Assembly: GCA_024642505.1 (NCBI GenBank)
Contig: JAHEAZ010000156.1
Span: forward strand, 1 to 64,000
Origin: Gammaproteobacteria bacterium
Lineage (GTDB): Bacteria > Pseudomonadota > Gammaproteobacteria > Steroidobacterales > Steroidobacteraceae
Reading direction: 5' to 3'
Length of the DNA stretch: 64,000 nucleotides
Shown here: piece by piece, positions 19,801-30,484 of the stretch
Position numbering within the stretch: position 1 is the stretch's first letter
Layout of the letters: each line of letters starts with the position of its first letter
Program-made: the position numbers and the translations under genes
The notes under the pieces: generated by a model
Database searches by the model: none
What the model was told of the DNA's origin: nothing
What the model saw: the letters and a program-made list of their open reading frames with translations, nothing else

Positions 19801-20723
19801 TGCAGCGCCAGGCCATGCAGCTGAGCGCCGCCGACTTCGTTCGCGAGGGCGTGCGGGACTGGGACTTCGGTACGCTCCCGGAAAAACTGCAAGTGCCGCG
19901 CGATGGCCTGCGCATCGTCCTGCATCCGGCCGTGGAGGATAGAGGCGAATCGGTGGCATTGACCTGCGTCGACTCAGCGGCGAACGCCGCTGCAGTTACC
20001 CGAAGAGGCGTCGTCCGCTTGCTTGCCTTGCGGCTCGAGCCGCAGCTGCGCTACGTCCGCAGATCACTGGCTGCCGATACCGGGCTGGCTCTGCTGCATC
20101 AGCCCGTCGGACCCCTGAAGGGACTCGCGGACGACATTTGTGATCGCTCGGTCGAGCGCTGCTGCCTGCCGGCCGCGCAGGCGTTGCCACGGGACCGTGC
20201 CGGCTTCGAGGCCGCGGTCGAGCGCGGCAGGGCGGAACTGCACGATGAGGCGATGCGCGTCGCCGCCGTCGCCAAGGGTACGCTCGCCGAGCGGCGCGAG
20301 GTGATGAAACTCCTGGCGGGATTGCCAGAGGGGGTCGATCCGGATCTGGTCGAGGACTGCCGCGCACAAGTCGCCGAGCTGGCAAGTGGCCGTTTCCTGG
20401 CCGCGGCGCCGGACCCCTGGCTCGACTCGCTGCCGCGGTTCCTGAAGGCGCTCGGCCGTCGACTGGAAAAGCTGCGCACGGCTCGCGGTAACGCTGCCGA
20501 TGCTCATTACGAATTTCGCAAGTGGCGCGAGTCGGCCGCGGCAACACTGGCGGTAGCTGGCGCCCGCCACCCCGGGCCGCTGCCCGAGGTGACACTGCTT
20601 CGCTGGATGCTCGAAGAGTACTGCGTGTCGCTGTTCGCGCAGGACCTCCGCACCTCCCTTCCAGTCTCTCCCAAGCGGCTGGCCCGGCAACTCGAGCTGG
20701 CGCGCGCAGCTACATCAGGCTGA
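16809..20723 (+). CDS. hrpA: ATP-dependent RNA helicase HrpA
   Basis: A 1304-residue DEAH-box helicase of normal HrpA length. Walker A is GETGSGKTT at residues 101-109, the DEAH box is DEAHERS near 198, motif III is ITSATID, and motif VI is [12 protein letters not shown]. The long C-terminal region (DUF3418-like) ends in a helix-rich part. HrpA unwinds structured mRNA and rescues stalled ribosomes in E. coli. The ATG follows the kinase stop with no gap. It converges on the slipin gene with a nine-base overlap of the 3' ends. Confidence 0.95.
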   Translation: MVPGRLGTDFAGLDSLEGLLCVDRHQIERLALRIEERQARRQPAGRELAALQKLLADGRQRMERRRATVPPVSYPEELPVSQRIDEIREAIARHPVVIVCGETGSGKTTQLPKACLEAGRGLTGLIGHTQPRRIAARSVAARLCEELGVPPGAQVGFKIRFAASGSDRGLIRVMTDGILLSEIQGDPELLRYDTLIIDEAHERSLNIDFLLGYLKRLLPRRPDLRIVITSATIDPQSFARFFDGAPVIEVSGRGWPIETRYRPLGADEDDDLDPGVVPGIVAAIHELLDQPGEAGDTLVFLPGEREIRDAAEALSRAFGSRLEILPLFSRLSWAEQQRVFQPGSRRRVVLATNVAETSITVPRIRAVVDSGLARIGRYSARSKILRLPIEPVSQASASQRQGRCGRVGPGICVRLYSEQDFDSREPFTPPEILRTNLANVILQMAVLGLGAVDEFPFPDPPDTRLVNDGYLLLQELEAVDAERRVTDLGRQVARIPVDPQLGRMLAESRRFAALEEMLTLVAVLSIQDPRERPAEFRAAADERHAAFAEPRSDFLGLLNLWRAWQEVRAGRSASQARRWCRENFLSAARMREWEDLRSQLAELTRELDWSSAEKPAKAEAVHRSLLAGLLGHIGEKGEKGDYLGARGLRFVISPGSALKTRPPKWVMAATLAETQRVYARTVAAIEPAWIETAAHHLVRRSYGDPEWMPDRGYVSARETVTLYGLTVAAGRRVNFGSIAPEQAREIFVREALTHGRSRLRARFLIRNAAVRALLEAGEARLRRRGVLLDEDRITTFYLSRIPENIHGVAAFERWRKQAEAERPGLLEFSGADIRAPGAPDIDPDELPDRLHVAGHDFRLDYRFEPGAADDGATIAVPLAFLPQLSAGEVEWGIPGWRHEMLTVAIRGLPKALRRHLVPAPDVAARCLAEINESQGTPFFDAAAAWLTRRAGTPVAADLLRTAKLPDHLRLNIRITGAGGQLVAAGRDIEQLKRRLRKVQRQAMQLSAADFVREGVRDWDFGTLPEKLQVPRDGLRIVLHPAVEDRGESVALTCVDSAANAAAVTRRGVVRLLALRLEPQLRYVRRSLAADTGLALLHQPVGPLKGLADDICDRSVERCCLPAAQALPRDRAGFEAAVERGRAELHDEAMRVAAVAKGTLAERREVMKLLAGLPEGVDPDLVEDCRAQVAELASGRFLAAAPDPWLDSLPRFLKALGRRLEKLRTARGNAADAHYEFRKWRESAAATLAVAGARHPGPLPEVTLLRWMLEEYCVSLFAQDLRTSLPVSPKRLARQLELARAATSG

Positions 20724-21491
20724 TCCCTGGCTGCCGCCGGCCCCCTTGTGCAGCAATGGCGTGATCAGGTCCATTGGCAACGGGAAGACGATCGTCGTCG
20801 TTCCCGCCGCTGACAAGCCACTGAGGGTCTGCAGGTAGCGCAGCTGGATCGCGCGCGGGTCGGCGCCGAGTTCGCGGGCGGCCTCGACCAGCGCTGCCGC
20901 TGCCTGCTTCTCGCCCTCGGCGTGGATAACCTTGGCGCGCCGGCTGCGCTCGGCTTCGGCCTGCTGCGCCATGGCGCGGATCATGCTCTCGTCCAGGTCC
21001 ACGTGCTTGATCTCGACATGCGACACCTTGATACCCCAGATGTCGGTGGAGTCGTCGAGGATCTGCTGGACGTCGGTATTGAGCTTTTCGCGTTGCGAGA
21101 GCATCTCGTCGAGTTCGTGCTGGCCGAGCACGGACCGCAAAGTAGTCTGGGCCAGCTGGCTGGTTGCCTCGAACGGGTTCGCGACCTGGATGATGGCCTT
21201 GGCGGGATCGACGATGCGGAAGTAGACGACTGCGTTCACCTTGACGGAGACGTTGTCTCGCGAAATCACGTCCTGTTTCGGGACGTCGAGCACGATGGTG
21301 CGCAGGTCGACCCGCGACATCTGCTGGATGACCGGGATCACGATGATCAGTCCCGGGCCCTTGATGCCAGTGAAGCGGCCGAGCGTGAAGATGACACCAC
21401 GCTCGTACTCCTTCAGGATCTTGATGGCGTTGATGAGCAGCGCCACGATGAAGACGGCAACGACAATCAATGGGATCTGCAACGGCAACAC
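20715..21491 (-). CDS. Slipin (stomatin/prohibitin-like SPFH protein)
   Basis: A 258-residue SPFH protein. One N-terminal membrane helix ([21 protein letters not shown]) precedes the SPFH domain ([41 protein letters not shown]) and a helical tail. Slipins form membrane-associated assemblies, and the neighbouring NfeD protease is their usual partner. The start was set to GTG 21491 because AAGGAGAAAG lies just upstream and the track ORF start lies inside nfeD. Spacing to nfeD is 16 bases. Confidence 0.92.
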   Translation of the reverse strand: MLPLQIPLIVVAVFIVALLINAIKILKEYERGVIFTLGRFTGIKGPGLIIVIPVIQQMSRVDLRTIVLDVPKQDVISRDNVSVKVNAVVYFRIVDPAKAIIQVANPFEATSQLAQTTLRSVLGQHELDEMLSQREKLNTDVQQILDDSTDIWGIKVSHVEIKHVDLDESMIRAMAQQAEAERSRRAKVIHAEGEKQAAAALVEAARELGADPRAIQLRYLQTLSGLSAAGTTTIVFPLPMDLITPLLHKGAGGSQGSA

Positions 21492-21507
21492 GATTCTTTC
21501 TCCTTGT

Positions 21508-22863
21508 TCACTCTTCCGGACTGACGCGTAGGTTGAGTCCATCGACCCGGTCGATCCTGACGCGTTGACCAGCCGCAACGGGCCTTTCGCTCACCGCGGA
21601 CCACTCTTCTCCGAATATCCTGACCCGACCCTTGCCGGTGAAGGCGTCGGTCGCCTCGGCGACGGCGCCGACCAGCTGTTCCGCGCCCGTTGTGACGGGT
21701 TTTCGCCGTGCCTTTACGGCCAGCCACATGGTGCCGAACATTGCCATGCCGGCGACGGTCGCGATGCCGCCCACCAGCCCCATGCTGAGGCCAAAGCCCG
21801 GCGCGTCGGTGTCCATCAGGATGATCGAGCCAATCACGAAGGCAGCGAGTCCGCCAATGCCGAGCGCACCGAAGCTCGGCACGAAAACCTCGCCGATCAT
21901 CATGGCGATGCCAAGGCCAACCAGCGCCAGGCCTGCGTAATTGACCGAGAGCACCTGCAAGGCGTACAGGCCGAGCAGCAGGCAGATCGCCCCGATGACA
22001 CCCGGCAGGATTGCGCCCGGGTTGTAGCCCTCGAACATCAGGCCGTAGAGTCCGATGATCAACAGCCCGTAGGCGACCAGCGGGTTCGTAATAACCGATA
22101 GCAACTCGATGCGCCAGCCCGGCTCGAATTTCTCAATGACCATGCCGGCGGTATTCAGCGTGATCTCGGTGCCGCCAGCCTTGAGCGTGCGGCCGTCGAT
22201 CTGTCGCAACAGGTCGGGTACGTCCTCGGCGATGAGGTCGATCACGCCCCTTTGGAGAGCCTCTTGTGCCGAAAGGCTTTCGGCGCTGCGCACAGCCGCT
22301 TCCGCCCACTCGGCGTTGCGGCCGCGAAGCTCGGCGAGGCTCCTGATGTAGGCGACCGCGTCATTGATCGCCTTTCGCTCCATCGCGGTGCCCGGCTGTG
22401 GCGCCCTGGCAGCGTCGTCGCCGTCCTTCTCCTGTGGTGCGTCGGGTGACGGCGGCCCGCCGATCGAGACAGGTGTCGCGGCACCGAGGTTTGTGCCAGG
22501 CGTCATGGCGGCAACGTGACTTGCGTAGAGAATGTAGGTGCCTGCGCTGGCGGCACGCGCGCCGGACGGCGAGACATAGGTCACGACCGGGATCCGCGAA
22601 TTCAGGATCCCCTGGATGATGTCGCGCATCGCCGCATCGAGACCGCCGGGGGTGTCCAGCGCGAGCAGCACCAGCGCGGCTCCGCCGGCCTCGGCTTCCT
22701 CCAGTGCGGCAAGGAAGTGTTCCTTGGTGGCAGGACCAATGGCGTCCTGGATCTCAACCAGGACCGCTATGCCGGCCTTGGGCCCCCCGTCCTGGGAGAC
22801 TGCGGCAGTCCCCGTTATTGCGAGGCCCAGCGCCGCGCATGCGGTCATTAGCAAGGCTTTCAT
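21508..22863 (-). CDS. nfeD: NfeD family membrane-anchored serine protease
   Basis: A 451-residue NfeD1b-type protein. A signal peptide ([21 protein letters not shown]) leads into a ClpP-like protease domain with the motif [12 protein letters not shown] that carries the catalytic serine, and a lysine is expected further on. Several membrane helices follow (residues about 240-360), then a C-terminal OB-fold domain ([15 protein letters not shown]). The family cleaves the C-terminal region of its slipin partner, encoded next. The start was moved from 23013 to ATG 22863, which gives the signal peptide and has GGAGAG upstream. Confidence 0.92.
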   Translation of the reverse strand: MKALLMTACAALGLAITGTAAVSQDGGPKAGIAVLVEIQDAIGPATKEHFLAALEEAEAGGAALVLLALDTPGGLDAAMRDIIQGILNSRIPVVTYVSPSGARAASAGTYILYASHVAAMTPGTNLGAATPVSIGGPPSPDAPQEKDGDDAARAPQPGTAMERKAINDAVAYIRSLAELRGRNAEWAEAAVRSAESLSAQEALQRGVIDLIAEDVPDLLRQIDGRTLKAGGTEITLNTAGMVIEKFEPGWRIELLSVITNPLVAYGLLIIGLYGLMFEGYNPGAILPGVIGAICLLLGLYALQVLSVNYAGLALVGLGIAMMIGEVFVPSFGALGIGGLAAFVIGSIILMDTDAPGFGLSMGLVGGIATVAGMAMFGTMWLAVKARRKPVTTGAEQLVGAVAEATDAFTGKGRVRIFGEEWSAVSERPVAAGQRVRIDRVDGLNLRVSPEE

Positions 22864-22954
22864 CGCGGGCTCTCCATGCCGTGCGTTGATGATAACAGGA
22901 TGAACTGCTACAAGTACGGAACGCGCGCCCGGAGGCGCGCAAGAGGGGAAACCG

Positions 22955-23851
22955 ATGAACTGCAAAATACTTGCAGCCGCCGTACTGGCGGCGATCGTGG
23001 GCGCGCCCGCCACGGCGCAACCGCAGCCCGAGGTGAAGATTACGGCCGAGAAGCTGGCCGAGGGTATTTACGTGTTGTTCGGCAACGGGGGCAATATCGG
23101 TGTGTCCGTCGGTAGCGACGGCGTTTTTATCATCGATGACCAGTTCGCGCCCCTGACACCGGCAATCAATGCGGCGATTGCGGAACTCGACCCTGGCACG
23201 GTTCGATTCGTGCTCAACACGCATTGGCACTTCGACCATGTCGGTGGCAACGAAAACTTCGGCAAGACGGGCGCGGTAATCATTGCCCAGGACAATGTCC
23301 GCGCGCGCATGAGCGTTCCGCAGGTCATGGAATTCTTCAAGCAGGAAGTGCCGGCGTCGCCGCCCGCGGCGCTGCCAGTGGTCACTTTCAACGATTCCGT
23401 CAGCCTTCACCTGAACGGCGACGAGGTCCGGGCCGTGCACGTTGCCAATGCCCATACCGACGGCGACGCCATCATCCACTTCCGCAAGGCGAACGTGATT
23501 CACGCGGGGGATGCCTACTTCAACGGCATGTATCCGTTCATCGACGTCGAGTCGGGCGGTAGCATCAAGGGCACGCTGGCAGCCGTGGATGTGATGCTCT
23601 CGATGGCGGATGACCAGACGCGGATCATCCCGGGGCACGGGGCGGTGTCAGGGCGGGCCGGGCTCGAGGCTTTTCGCAAGATGCTGGTCGACACGTCCAC
23701 AAGGGTCCGCACGCTGCAAACTGCGGGCAAGTCGGTCGAGGAGATCGTGGCCATGGCTCCCAACGCCGACTATGACCGGATCTGGGCAGGCGCGTTCATA
23801 AACGGGGAAACTTACATCGGGATGCTGTACCAGTTGCTGGAACGCGAGTGA
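22955..23851 (+). CDS. Exported metallo-beta-lactamase-fold hydrolase
   Basis: A 298-residue protein with a signal peptide (MNCKILAAAVLAAIVGAPATA). The zinc site is THWHFDHVGGN, with further ligands in ANAHTDGD, HAGDAYF and PGHG, so both metal sites appear intact. It belongs to the large periplasmic MBL-fold group related to quinoprotein relay proteins and subclass B3-like enzymes; a beta-lactamase role is not established by these motifs. It is divergent from nfeD and convergent with the aldehyde dehydrogenase gene. Confidence 0.82.
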   Translation: MNCKILAAAVLAAIVGAPATAQPQPEVKITAEKLAEGIYVLFGNGGNIGVSVGSDGVFIIDDQFAPLTPAINAAIAELDPGTVRFVLNTHWHFDHVGGNENFGKTGAVIIAQDNVRARMSVPQVMEFFKQEVPASPPAALPVVTFNDSVSLHLNGDEVRAVHVANAHTDGDAIIHFRKANVIHAGDAYFNGMYPFIDVESGGSIKGTLAAVDVMLSMADDQTRIIPGHGAVSGRAGLEAFRKMLVDTSTRVRTLQTAGKSVEEIVAMAPNADYDRIWAGAFINGETYIGMLYQLLERE

Positions 23852-23863
23852 GGGGCGATCGCT

Positions 23864-25390
23864 TTACGCGTTGAACTTGATCCCCTGCGCCAGCGGCAGT
23901 TCCGACGAATAGTTGATGGTGTTCGTCTGCCGGCGCATGTACGCCTTCCAGGCGTCGGAGCCCGATTCGCGGCCGCCGCCGGTGTCCTTCTCGCCGCCAA
24001 ACGCGCCGCCGATCTCGGCGCCCGAGGTACCGATGTTCACGTTGGCAATGCCGCAATCACTGCCGGACGCTGACAGGAACTGTTCCGCGTGCTGCAGCCG
24101 GTCGGTAAAGATTGCCGAGGACAGGCCGTAGGCGGTGTCATTATGCATGGCGATCGCCTCGTGCAGCGACCCGAACGGGATCATGTACAGGATCGGCGCG
24201 AAGGTTTCGTGCTGCACCACCGGCAGGTCATTGCTGGCCTCCACGATGGTCGGCTGCACATAGTAGCCGGGGCCCGGCAACACCTTGCCACCGCAGACGA
24301 TGCGCCCGCCTTGCTCTACCGCGGCCTTCAGGGTGGTCGTGTATCGCTCGACCGATGCGGCGTCGACCAGCGGACCCACCAGCGTGGACGGCTCCAGTGG
24401 GTCGCCGATTCGCAACTGAGCATAGGCCGCGGCGAGACGACGCTGCAGTTCATCGAAGCGGGATTCGTGCACCAGTAGGCGACGCGTGGTCGTACAGCGC
24501 TGGCCAGCCGTACCGACGGCACCGAAGACTACGGCCGGCACGACCAGATCGAGGTTGGCATGCAGGTCCACGATGATGGCATTGTTGCCGCCAAGTTCCA
24601 GCAGGCTCTTGCCAAGTCGCGCCGCCACGCGTCCGGCGACCTTGCGGCCGACGGGCGTCGAACCGGTAAAGCTGACCAGCGCCACGCGACGGTCGTCGAC
24701 AAAGTGGCCGGCGAGGTCGTTGTCGGCAGTGATGAAGAGCTGAAACACCGGCGGCAGTTCCATTTCAGTCAGCACACCGTTGCAGATGCGCTGCACCGCG
24801 ATGGCTGTGAGCGGTGCCTTGGGTGATGGTTTCCAGACGCAGGCGTCACCGCAGACGGCGGCCAGAAAGGCGTTCCATGCCCAGACCGCAACCGGGAAAT
24901 TGAAGGCCGAGATGATCCCGACCACACCGAGCGGGTGCCACTGCTCGTACATGCGATGCTCGGGCCGCTCGGAATGCATGGTCAGGCCGTAGAGCATGCG
25001 AGACTGCCCGACGGCGAAGTCGGCGATGTCGATCATCTCCTGTACCTCGCCGTCGCCTTCGGCCTTGATCTTGCCCATCTCCAGGGTAACCAGGCTGCCG
25101 AGCAGGTCCTTCCTGGCGCGCAGCGCGTCGCCGATCCTGCGGATCGCCTCGCCGCGCCGCGGTGCCGGCACGAGCCGCCATTCGCGGAAGGCCGCGACGG
25201 CTGTCGCCATGACCCGCTCGTAGTCGGCGGCGGTCGTCGCACGGACCCGCGCGATTATCTGACCGGTCGCGGGATTGACCGACTCGATCAGCGGCGCGCC
25301 GTCGGCCGCCAGCCAGCCACCATCGCCGCACCAGGTGCCTGGATTGGTCTCCTCGAGTCCGAGCCCGGTCAGGATTTCCTGGGCGTTCAT
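23864..25390 (-). CDS. amaB: Aldehyde dehydrogenase, ALDH7 (alpha-aminoadipic semialdehyde dehydrogenase type)
   Basis: A 508-residue NAD-dependent aldehyde dehydrogenase. The catalytic cysteine is in [12 protein letters not shown] and the general-base glutamate in [12 protein letters not shown]-like and [18 protein letters not shown] blocks match the ALDH7A1/AmaB group, which oxidises alpha-aminoadipic semialdehyde (piperideine-6-carboxylate) in lysine breakdown. The start is ATG 25390 ([14 protein letters not shown]), overlapping the preceding saccharopine-dehydrogenase-like gene as ATGA. This coupling strongly supports lysine as the pathway. The substrate is inferred from family and neighbour. 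Confidence 0.85.
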   Translation of the reverse strand: MNAQEILTGLGLEETNPGTWCGDGGWLAADGAPLIESVNPATGQIIARVRATTAADYERVMATAVAAFREWRLVPAPRRGEAIRRIGDALRARKDLLGSLVTLEMGKIKAEGDGEVQEMIDIADFAVGQSRMLYGLTMHSERPEHRMYEQWHPLGVVGIISAFNFPVAVWAWNAFLAAVCGDACVWKPSPKAPLTAIAVQRICNGVLTEMELPPVFQLFITADNDLAGHFVDDRRVALVSFTGSTPVGRKVAGRVAARLGKSLLELGGNNAIIVDLHANLDLVVPAVVFGAVGTAGQRCTTTRRLLVHESRFDELQRRLAAAYAQLRIGDPLEPSTLVGPLVDAASVERYTTTLKAAVEQGGRIVCGGKVLPGPGYYVQPTIVEASNDLPVVQHETFAPILYMIPFGSLHEAIAMHNDTAYGLSSAIFTDRLQHAEQFLSASGSDCGIANVNIGTSGAEIGGAFGGEKDTGGGRESGSDAWKAYMRRQTNTINYSSELPLAQGIKFNA

Positions 25391-26559
25391 GTCGCGACTC
25401 CTTGCTGGGAACGCTGATGTCCAGCCTTGCCCTCGACAACGACCCGTCCGGACACCGACTTGTCGCCGCCGCGGGCATACCAGCTGCCGAAGCGGTTGGC
25501 GAGGATCTGCGGCAGGCGGAACTGCTCCTGCCTGACAAAGCCGTGGTAGGCGTCCGGATCGTTCATGACGAGGTCGAGCACCGCAGTCAGTCCCGCCGCG
25601 GTCGTCACCTGAATGGCGGACCACAGGCGTCCGGCGATTTCCTGTGGATAGACCTTGTTGACGTAGTTCTCTTCCCTGAGTTCGCCTTCCTGCCGGCCGG
25701 TCACGGCGACGTAGATGACCACGACATCCTGCAGCGTCTGCGGCACCGCGTTCTCCAGGATCCGCTTGAGCGTGTCGCGGTCCTGGTTGAGTTTCAGGTC
25801 GTTCATCAGCAGGCGTACCTGCTCGCAGTGACCGGGATAGCGCATGGTCTTGTAGTTCATCTGCTCGCAGCGGTCACCGTAGGTTTCGCCCAGCGAGCCC
25901 AGTCCACCGGAGGTGTTGAACGCCTCGTAGGAGGTACCGTCGATTTCGATTTCCTCCAGGCCTTCCAGTGGCGCGGCCTCGACCAGTCGACCTTCGGCGA
26001 TGGCCAGGCAGGGGTTGCCATACTCGTTGATCAGGCCTTCGGTGGACCAGGTCAGCGAATACTTGAGCACGTTGTTGGGATGCTGCGGCAGTGCGCCGAC
26101 ACGCAGCTTGACCGAGCGCAGGGAGTCGAAGTGGGTGATCAGTTCGTTTGCCGCAATTGAAACGAAGCCTGGCGCCAGGCCGCACTGCGGCACGAACGCT
26201 GTCGCAGCGCCTTCCGCGATGGCGCGGACCTTACGGGTGACCTCTACGTCCTCGGTCAGGTCGAAGTAGTGCGCGCCGGCATTGCGCGCCGCCAGGGCTA
26301 CTGTCGGATTGCAGTAGTAGGGTAGCGAGGAGACGACGGCGTCGGCCGGATGACGGGCGAGGTGCGATGCAAGGCTCGATGCTTCGGCAGCGTCCAGTTG
26401 GAAGGCCTCTACGGCTTCGAGTCCGTGCGCCTTGGCTACGGCGTCTGCCGTTGCCGCCTTGACGTCGGCCAGAGCGACGGAATAGTCACCGGATTCGGCC
26501 AGCAGGCCGGCTATGAGCGCGCCAATCTTGCCGGCGCCCAGAACGAGTACGCGATGCAT
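25387..26559 (-). CDS. Saccharopine dehydrogenase / lysine 6-dehydrogenase family oxidoreductase
   Basis: A 390-residue protein with an N-terminal NAD(P) fold ([21 protein letters not shown]) and a saccharopine-dehydrogenase C-terminal domain ([37 protein letters not shown]). It releases aminoadipic semialdehyde either from saccharopine or directly from lysine; sequence alone does not decide. No lysine-ketoglutarate reductase is adjacent, which slightly favours a direct lysine 6-dehydrogenase. The ATG at 26559 follows GGAGTTGC. It is the first gene of a two-gene operon with the ALDH7 gene. Confidence 0.8.
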   Translation of the reverse strand: MHRVLVLGAGKIGALIAGLLAESGDYSVALADVKAATADAVAKAHGLEAVEAFQLDAAEASSLASHLARHPADAVVSSLPYYCNPTVALAARNAGAHYFDLTEDVEVTRKVRAIAEGAATAFVPQCGLAPGFVSIAANELITHFDSLRSVKLRVGALPQHPNNVLKYSLTWSTEGLINEYGNPCLAIAEGRLVEAAPLEGLEEIEIDGTSYEAFNTSGGLGSLGETYGDRCEQMNYKTMRYPGHCEQVRLLMNDLKLNQDRDTLKRILENAVPQTLQDVVVIYVAVTGRQEGELREENYVNKVYPQEIAGRLWSAIQVTTAAGLTAVLDLVMNDPDAYHGFVRQEQFRLPQILANRFGSWYARGGDKSVSGRVVVEGKAGHQRSQQGVAT

Positions 26560-26712
26560 GAAGCAACTCCTGGAAAGCATTTCGGGCCCGACGACGACGC
26601 CGTGGGCGCCGGGTCAAGGCCCGATCGAGTGGCTCGAATTGTGCCAACTTGTGGAGGTAGACACCAGCGTGGTCAGTAGCTATTTTTGCGGCGCAACGAA
26701 AGCGTGTGTACG

Positions 26713-28077
26713 ATGCTGAAACTTATGGACAAACCCGTTTCAAACGCTCCCTGGACGCCGGCCAGCTGGCAATCGCGGCCCGTCCGGCAGATGCCGGCAT
26801 ATGGAGATCCTGTCAGGCTCGAGCGCGCCGTGGCCGAGTTGTCGCGCCTGCCTCCCATCGTCGTGTCCTGGGAGGTGGAGCAGCTCAAGCAGCAACTGGG
26901 CGAGGCGCAGCGCGGCGAGCGCTTCCTGCTGCAAGGCGGCGATTGCGCCGAGAGCTTCGCGGAATGTGAGTCGGACCTGATTGCCAAGAAGCTGAAGATC
27001 CTGCTGCAGATGAGCCTGGTGCTGCTGCACGGCATGAAGAAACCAGTGATCCGTGTCGGGCGCTTTGCCGGACAGTATGCGAAGCCGCGCTCCGCGGACG
27101 GCGAGACCCGCGGCGATGTGACCTTGCCGAGCTATCGGGGCGACGTCGTCAACCGACCGGGTTTCACGGCGGCCGAACGCGAACCGGATCCCGAACTGAT
27201 GCTGCGAGGATACGAACGGGCCGCGCTGACGCTCAACTTTGTGCGCGCGCTGGTCGATGGTGGCTTCGCGGACCTGCATCATCCCGAGTACTGGGACCTT
27301 GATTTCGTCCAGCATTCGCCGCTGCGTGAGGCCTACCAGCAGATCGCCACGTCGATCGCCGATTCGCTCGATTTCTTCGAGGCGCTGTCGGGCGGACAGA
27401 TACACGAAGCGAGCCAGGTGCGTTTCTTCGCCAGTCACGAGGCACTGCTGCTGCCCTACGAGCAGGCGCAGACGCGATTCATCCCGAGGCAGAACCGCTG
27501 GTACAACCTGACCACGCACATGCCGTGGATCGGGCTGAGGACCGCACAGCCCGACGGCGGGCACGTCGAGTACTTCCGCGGCATTTCGAATCCGGTCGGT
27601 GTCAAGGTCGGGGCAGCCATGGACGCCGCCTGGCTGGCCGAGCTGGTGCGTATCCTGAATCCCGGAGACGAGCCTGGCCGCCTGACCTTCATTCATCGCT
27701 TCGGTGCGCAGCAAATCGAGGGCTGTCTGCCGGCGATGATCGAAGCGGTGCGGGCGACCGGCAAGAGTGTGCTTTGGGTCTGCGACCCGATGCACGGCAA
27801 CACCGAGACGACTGCCGGCGGGGTCAAGACCCGCCGCTTCGACAACATCCTGGGCGAAGTCCAGTCGGCATTCCGGATCCACGAGGCAATGGGCTCCGTG
27901 CTCGGCGGCGTGCACTTCGAGCTTACCGGTGAGGACGTGACGGAATGCACCGGCGGCGCGCGCGGGCTGGCCGACGTCGACCTGGGGCGTGCTTACCGCT
28001 CCACGGTTGATCCGCGGCTGAATTACGAGCAGGCGCTCGAACTCGCGATGATCATTGCTGGTCATCGCCCGCGGTGA
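26713..28077 (+). CDS. Class II (plant-type) DAHP synthase
   Basis: A 454-residue 3-deoxy-7-phosphoheptulonate synthase, the first step of the shikimate pathway. Blocks typical of the class II enzymes are LLQGGDCAESFAE, VIRVGRFAGQYAKPRS, RGDVVN, and WVCDPMHGNTE. The track start at 26686 is a TTG without a ribosome site, so the first ATG (MLKLMDKPVS) was taken; ATG 26725 is also possible. Class II enzymes are less common than AroF/G/H in gammaproteobacteria but widespread in others. Its 3' end overlaps rluE on the opposite strand by 26 bases. Confidence 0.92.
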   Translation: MLKLMDKPVSNAPWTPASWQSRPVRQMPAYGDPVRLERAVAELSRLPPIVVSWEVEQLKQQLGEAQRGERFLLQGGDCAESFAECESDLIAKKLKILLQMSLVLLHGMKKPVIRVGRFAGQYAKPRSADGETRGDVTLPSYRGDVVNRPGFTAAEREPDPELMLRGYERAALTLNFVRALVDGGFADLHHPEYWDLDFVQHSPLREAYQQIATSIADSLDFFEALSGGQIHEASQVRFFASHEALLLPYEQAQTRFIPRQNRWYNLTTHMPWIGLRTAQPDGGHVEYFRGISNPVGVKVGAAMDAAWLAELVRILNPGDEPGRLTFIHRFGAQQIEGCLPAMIEAVRATGKSVLWVCDPMHGNTETTAGGVKTRRFDNILGEVQSAFRIHEAMGSVLGGVHFELTGEDVTECTGGARGLADVDLGRAYRSTVDPRLNYEQALELAMIIAGHRPR

Positions 28078-28729
28078 GGCCGGCGCCATGGGCGGACATC
28101 GGCGCCGCATCGACCTCGCGCCAGTCCCCGGGAGCGAGGCCATCGATGCTCCAGGGTCCGACCGAATAGCGGATCAGTCGCAATGTCGGAAAGCCAACCG
28201 CGGCGGTCATGCGTCGCACCTGGCGGTTGCGGCCCTCGCTGATGGTCAGTTCGATCCAGCTGGTTGGGATCAACTTGCGATAGCGAACTGGCGGGTCGCG
28301 CGGCCATAGCTCCGGCGGCTCTGCCATGCGCTTGGCGCGGGCCGGGCGGGTCGGGCCGTCCTTCAGGATCAAGCCGGCCCGCAGCCGCGCGAGGGCGGCT
28401 TCCGTTACGTCGCCCTCGACCTGCGCCCAGTAGGTCTTGCGCCAGTGATGCCGGGGATTCGCGATCTGCGACTGCAGTCGCCCGTCACTGGTCAGCACGA
28501 CCAGGCCCTCGGTGTCGGCGTCCAGGCGTCCTGCCGGGTAAACGTCACGCAGGGGCATAAGCGCTGCGAGGGTGGGCCGGCCCTGCGCGTCGGTGAACTT
28601 GGTCAGCATGCCGTGGGGCTTGTTGCAAATGACGGTGGTCACCGGGTTCCTTTGCCTGCTGTGGCGCGGCGTTAAACCAATGGTCGCAAAGCCTTGCGGT
28701 GGACTGCGATGCCTTTTATTCTGTTGCAT
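28052..28729 (-). CDS. rluE: 23S rRNA pseudouridine synthase RluE
   Basis: A 225-residue RsuA/RluE-family enzyme modifying U2457 of 23S rRNA. The catalytic aspartate is in PAGRLDADTEGLVVLT; LWPRDPPVRYRKLIPTSW and SEGRNRQVRRMTAAVGFPTLRLIRYSVG match E. coli RluE closely. There is no S4 domain, as expected for RluE. The giant 1115-codon frame in the track is mostly antisense to aceB/aceA; the real gene begins at ATG 28729, or at a GTG nearer VTTVICNKP. Confidence 0.92.
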   Translation of the reverse strand: MQQNKRHRSPPQGFATIGLTPRHSRQRNPVTTVICNKPHGMLTKFTDAQGRPTLAALMPLRDVYPAGRLDADTEGLVVLTSDGRLQSQIANPRHHWRKTYWAQVEGDVTEAALARLRAGLILKDGPTRPARAKRMAEPPELWPRDPPVRYRKLIPTSWIELTISEGRNRQVRRMTAAVGFPTLRLIRYSVGPWSIDGLAPGDWREVDAAPMSAHGAGLTAGDDQQ

Positions 28730-28811
28730 TGCAAAATGAGACTGGTGATAGGCAGCAGTCACGATGTGCATTGAGGGCCGCCAGGAATACAATGTTTCCA
28801 TCATAAATGTA

Positions 28812-28817
28812 TATAAT
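28812..28817 (+). promoter_or_regulatory. Putative -10 box of the aceB-aceA operon
   Basis: TATAAT lies in an AT-rich patch 23 bases before the aceB ATG. No consensus -35 stands at 16-18 bases, which would fit an activator-dependent or regulated promoter for the glyoxylate shunt. Confidence 0.45.
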
Positions 28818-28840
28818 TCAATAACTTTCGGTTTATAGCT

Positions 28841-30436
28841 ATGGCAAAACTTGATCTTCCGATTGGCTGCGAGCTGGCGGCTGCCATCGAACCTGACTGG
28901 TCCACGGTCCTGACGCGGCCGGCAATGGAATTTGTCAACGAACTGACGCGGACGTTTGGTCCGGAGGTGACCGCTCTGCTGGACCGGCGTCAGCAGCGGC
29001 AATCCGAAATCGATGCGGGCGCGCTGCCTGACTTCCTGCCAGAGACCCGTCAGGTCCGCGAATCCGACTGGAAGGTTGCCGCGATTCCCCGCGACCTGCT
29101 CGATCGTCGGGTCGAGATTACCGGGCCGACCGATCGCAAGATGGTGATCAACGCCCTCAACTCCGGTGCGAAGGTCTTCATGGCCGACTGCGAGGACTCG
29201 TTGTGCCCAAGCTGGCCCAATGTCATCCAGGGGCAGGTCAACCTGTTTGATGCGGTCCGTCGAACCATCGACTTCGAAAGTCCTGAGGGCAAACGCTACG
29301 AGCTCAACGAGCGGACTGCGGTATTGCTGGTTCGCCCACGCGGCTGGCACCTGTATGAAAAGCACTGGCTGCTCGACGGCCAGGCGGTTCCGGGCGCATT
29401 CGTAGACTTCGGACTCTATCTCTACCACAACGCCGCCGAGTTGAAGAAGCGTGGCACGGGGCCGTACTTCTACCTGCCAAAACTGGAAAGCCATCTCGAG
29501 GCGCGCCTCTGGAGCCGGGTGTTCAACTTCGCGGAGGACCAGCTCGGCATCGCGCGCGGCACCATCAGGGTCACCGTGCTGATCGAGACCATCCTGGCGG
29601 CGTTCGAGATGGACGAGATCCTGTGGGAACTGAGGGATTACATCGCTGGACTCAACTGCGGGCGCTGGGACTATATCTTCAGCTTCATAAAAAAGTTCAG
29701 TCGTCGCGCTGACTTCGTGCTGCCCGACCGGGCACAGGTCACGATGACCACGCACTTCCTGCGCTCCTATTCGTTGCTGGCGATCAAGACCTGCCATCGC
29801 CGCGCGGCGTTCGCAATGGGCGGCATGGCCGCGCAGATCCCGATCAAGGGGGATCCGGTCGCCAATGACGCGGCCATCGCCAAGGTGCGTGCCGACAAGG
29901 AGCGCGAGGCTGGCGACGGGCACGACGGCACCTGGGTCGCGCATCCGGGCCTGGTTCCGGTTGCGATGGAAGTGTTCGATCGGCTGATGCCGACACCGAA
30001 CAACCTGGCCAGGCTGCGCGAAGACGTCGTGGTGGCCGCGGCCGACCTGCTGGATTTGCCGGTTGGAGCAATCACGGAAGGCGGCCTGCGCAACAACGTC
30101 GACGTCAGTATTCGCTACATGGCCTCCTGGCTTGGTGGCAATGGCTGCGTTCCCATCCACAACCTGATGGAGGATGCCGCGACGGCCGAGATTTCCCGCG
30201 CACAGCTCTGGCAGTGGGTGCACCACGAGTCGCGCCTGGCCGACGGTCGGCCGGTCACGCTCGAGTTGCTGCGCCAGGTCATCCGCGAGGAGCTCGAGAA
30301 GATCCGGGCCGAGGTGGGCAGCAGCGAATTTGCCGCCGGCCACTACGAGCACGCCGCGAAACTGGTGGACGAGCTGACTGCCAAGCAAGGCTTCGACACC
30401 TTCCTGACCCTGACTGCGTATCGCGAAATCGCCTGA
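28841..30436 (+). CDS. aceB: Malate synthase A
   Basis: A 531-residue enzyme condensing glyoxylate with acetyl-CoA to malate. [48 protein letters not shown] and the late [19 protein letters not shown] block are standard for the A isoform, and the length is right. It is followed 48 bases later by isocitrate lyase. Together they let the cell grow on acetate, fatty acids or stored polyesters, in keeping with the phasin and PhaD genes further along. Confidence 0.96.
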   Translation: MAKLDLPIGCELAAAIEPDWSTVLTRPAMEFVNELTRTFGPEVTALLDRRQQRQSEIDAGALPDFLPETRQVRESDWKVAAIPRDLLDRRVEITGPTDRKMVINALNSGAKVFMADCEDSLCPSWPNVIQGQVNLFDAVRRTIDFESPEGKRYELNERTAVLLVRPRGWHLYEKHWLLDGQAVPGAFVDFGLYLYHNAAELKKRGTGPYFYLPKLESHLEARLWSRVFNFAEDQLGIARGTIRVTVLIETILAAFEMDEILWELRDYIAGLNCGRWDYIFSFIKKFSRRADFVLPDRAQVTMTTHFLRSYSLLAIKTCHRRAAFAMGGMAAQIPIKGDPVANDAAIAKVRADKEREAGDGHDGTWVAHPGLVPVAMEVFDRLMPTPNNLARLREDVVVAAADLLDLPVGAITEGGLRNNVDVSIRYMASWLGGNGCVPIHNLMEDAATAEISRAQLWQWVHHESRLADGRPVTLELLRQVIREELEKIRAEVGSSEFAAGHYEHAAKLVDELTAKQGFDTFLTLTAYREIA

Positions 30437-30484
30437 ATTGTTGATGCCTGCATTGCAGGTTAACGGAGCAGAGGAATCCCTGAC

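Noticed and set aside
22955-23851. Call of a true beta-lactamase
   Set aside because: Zinc motifs fit the whole MBL fold; nothing specific for antibiotic hydrolysis could be seen.
26740-28143. 467-codon minus-strand ORF
   Set aside because: Antisense to the DAHP synthase, no family features.
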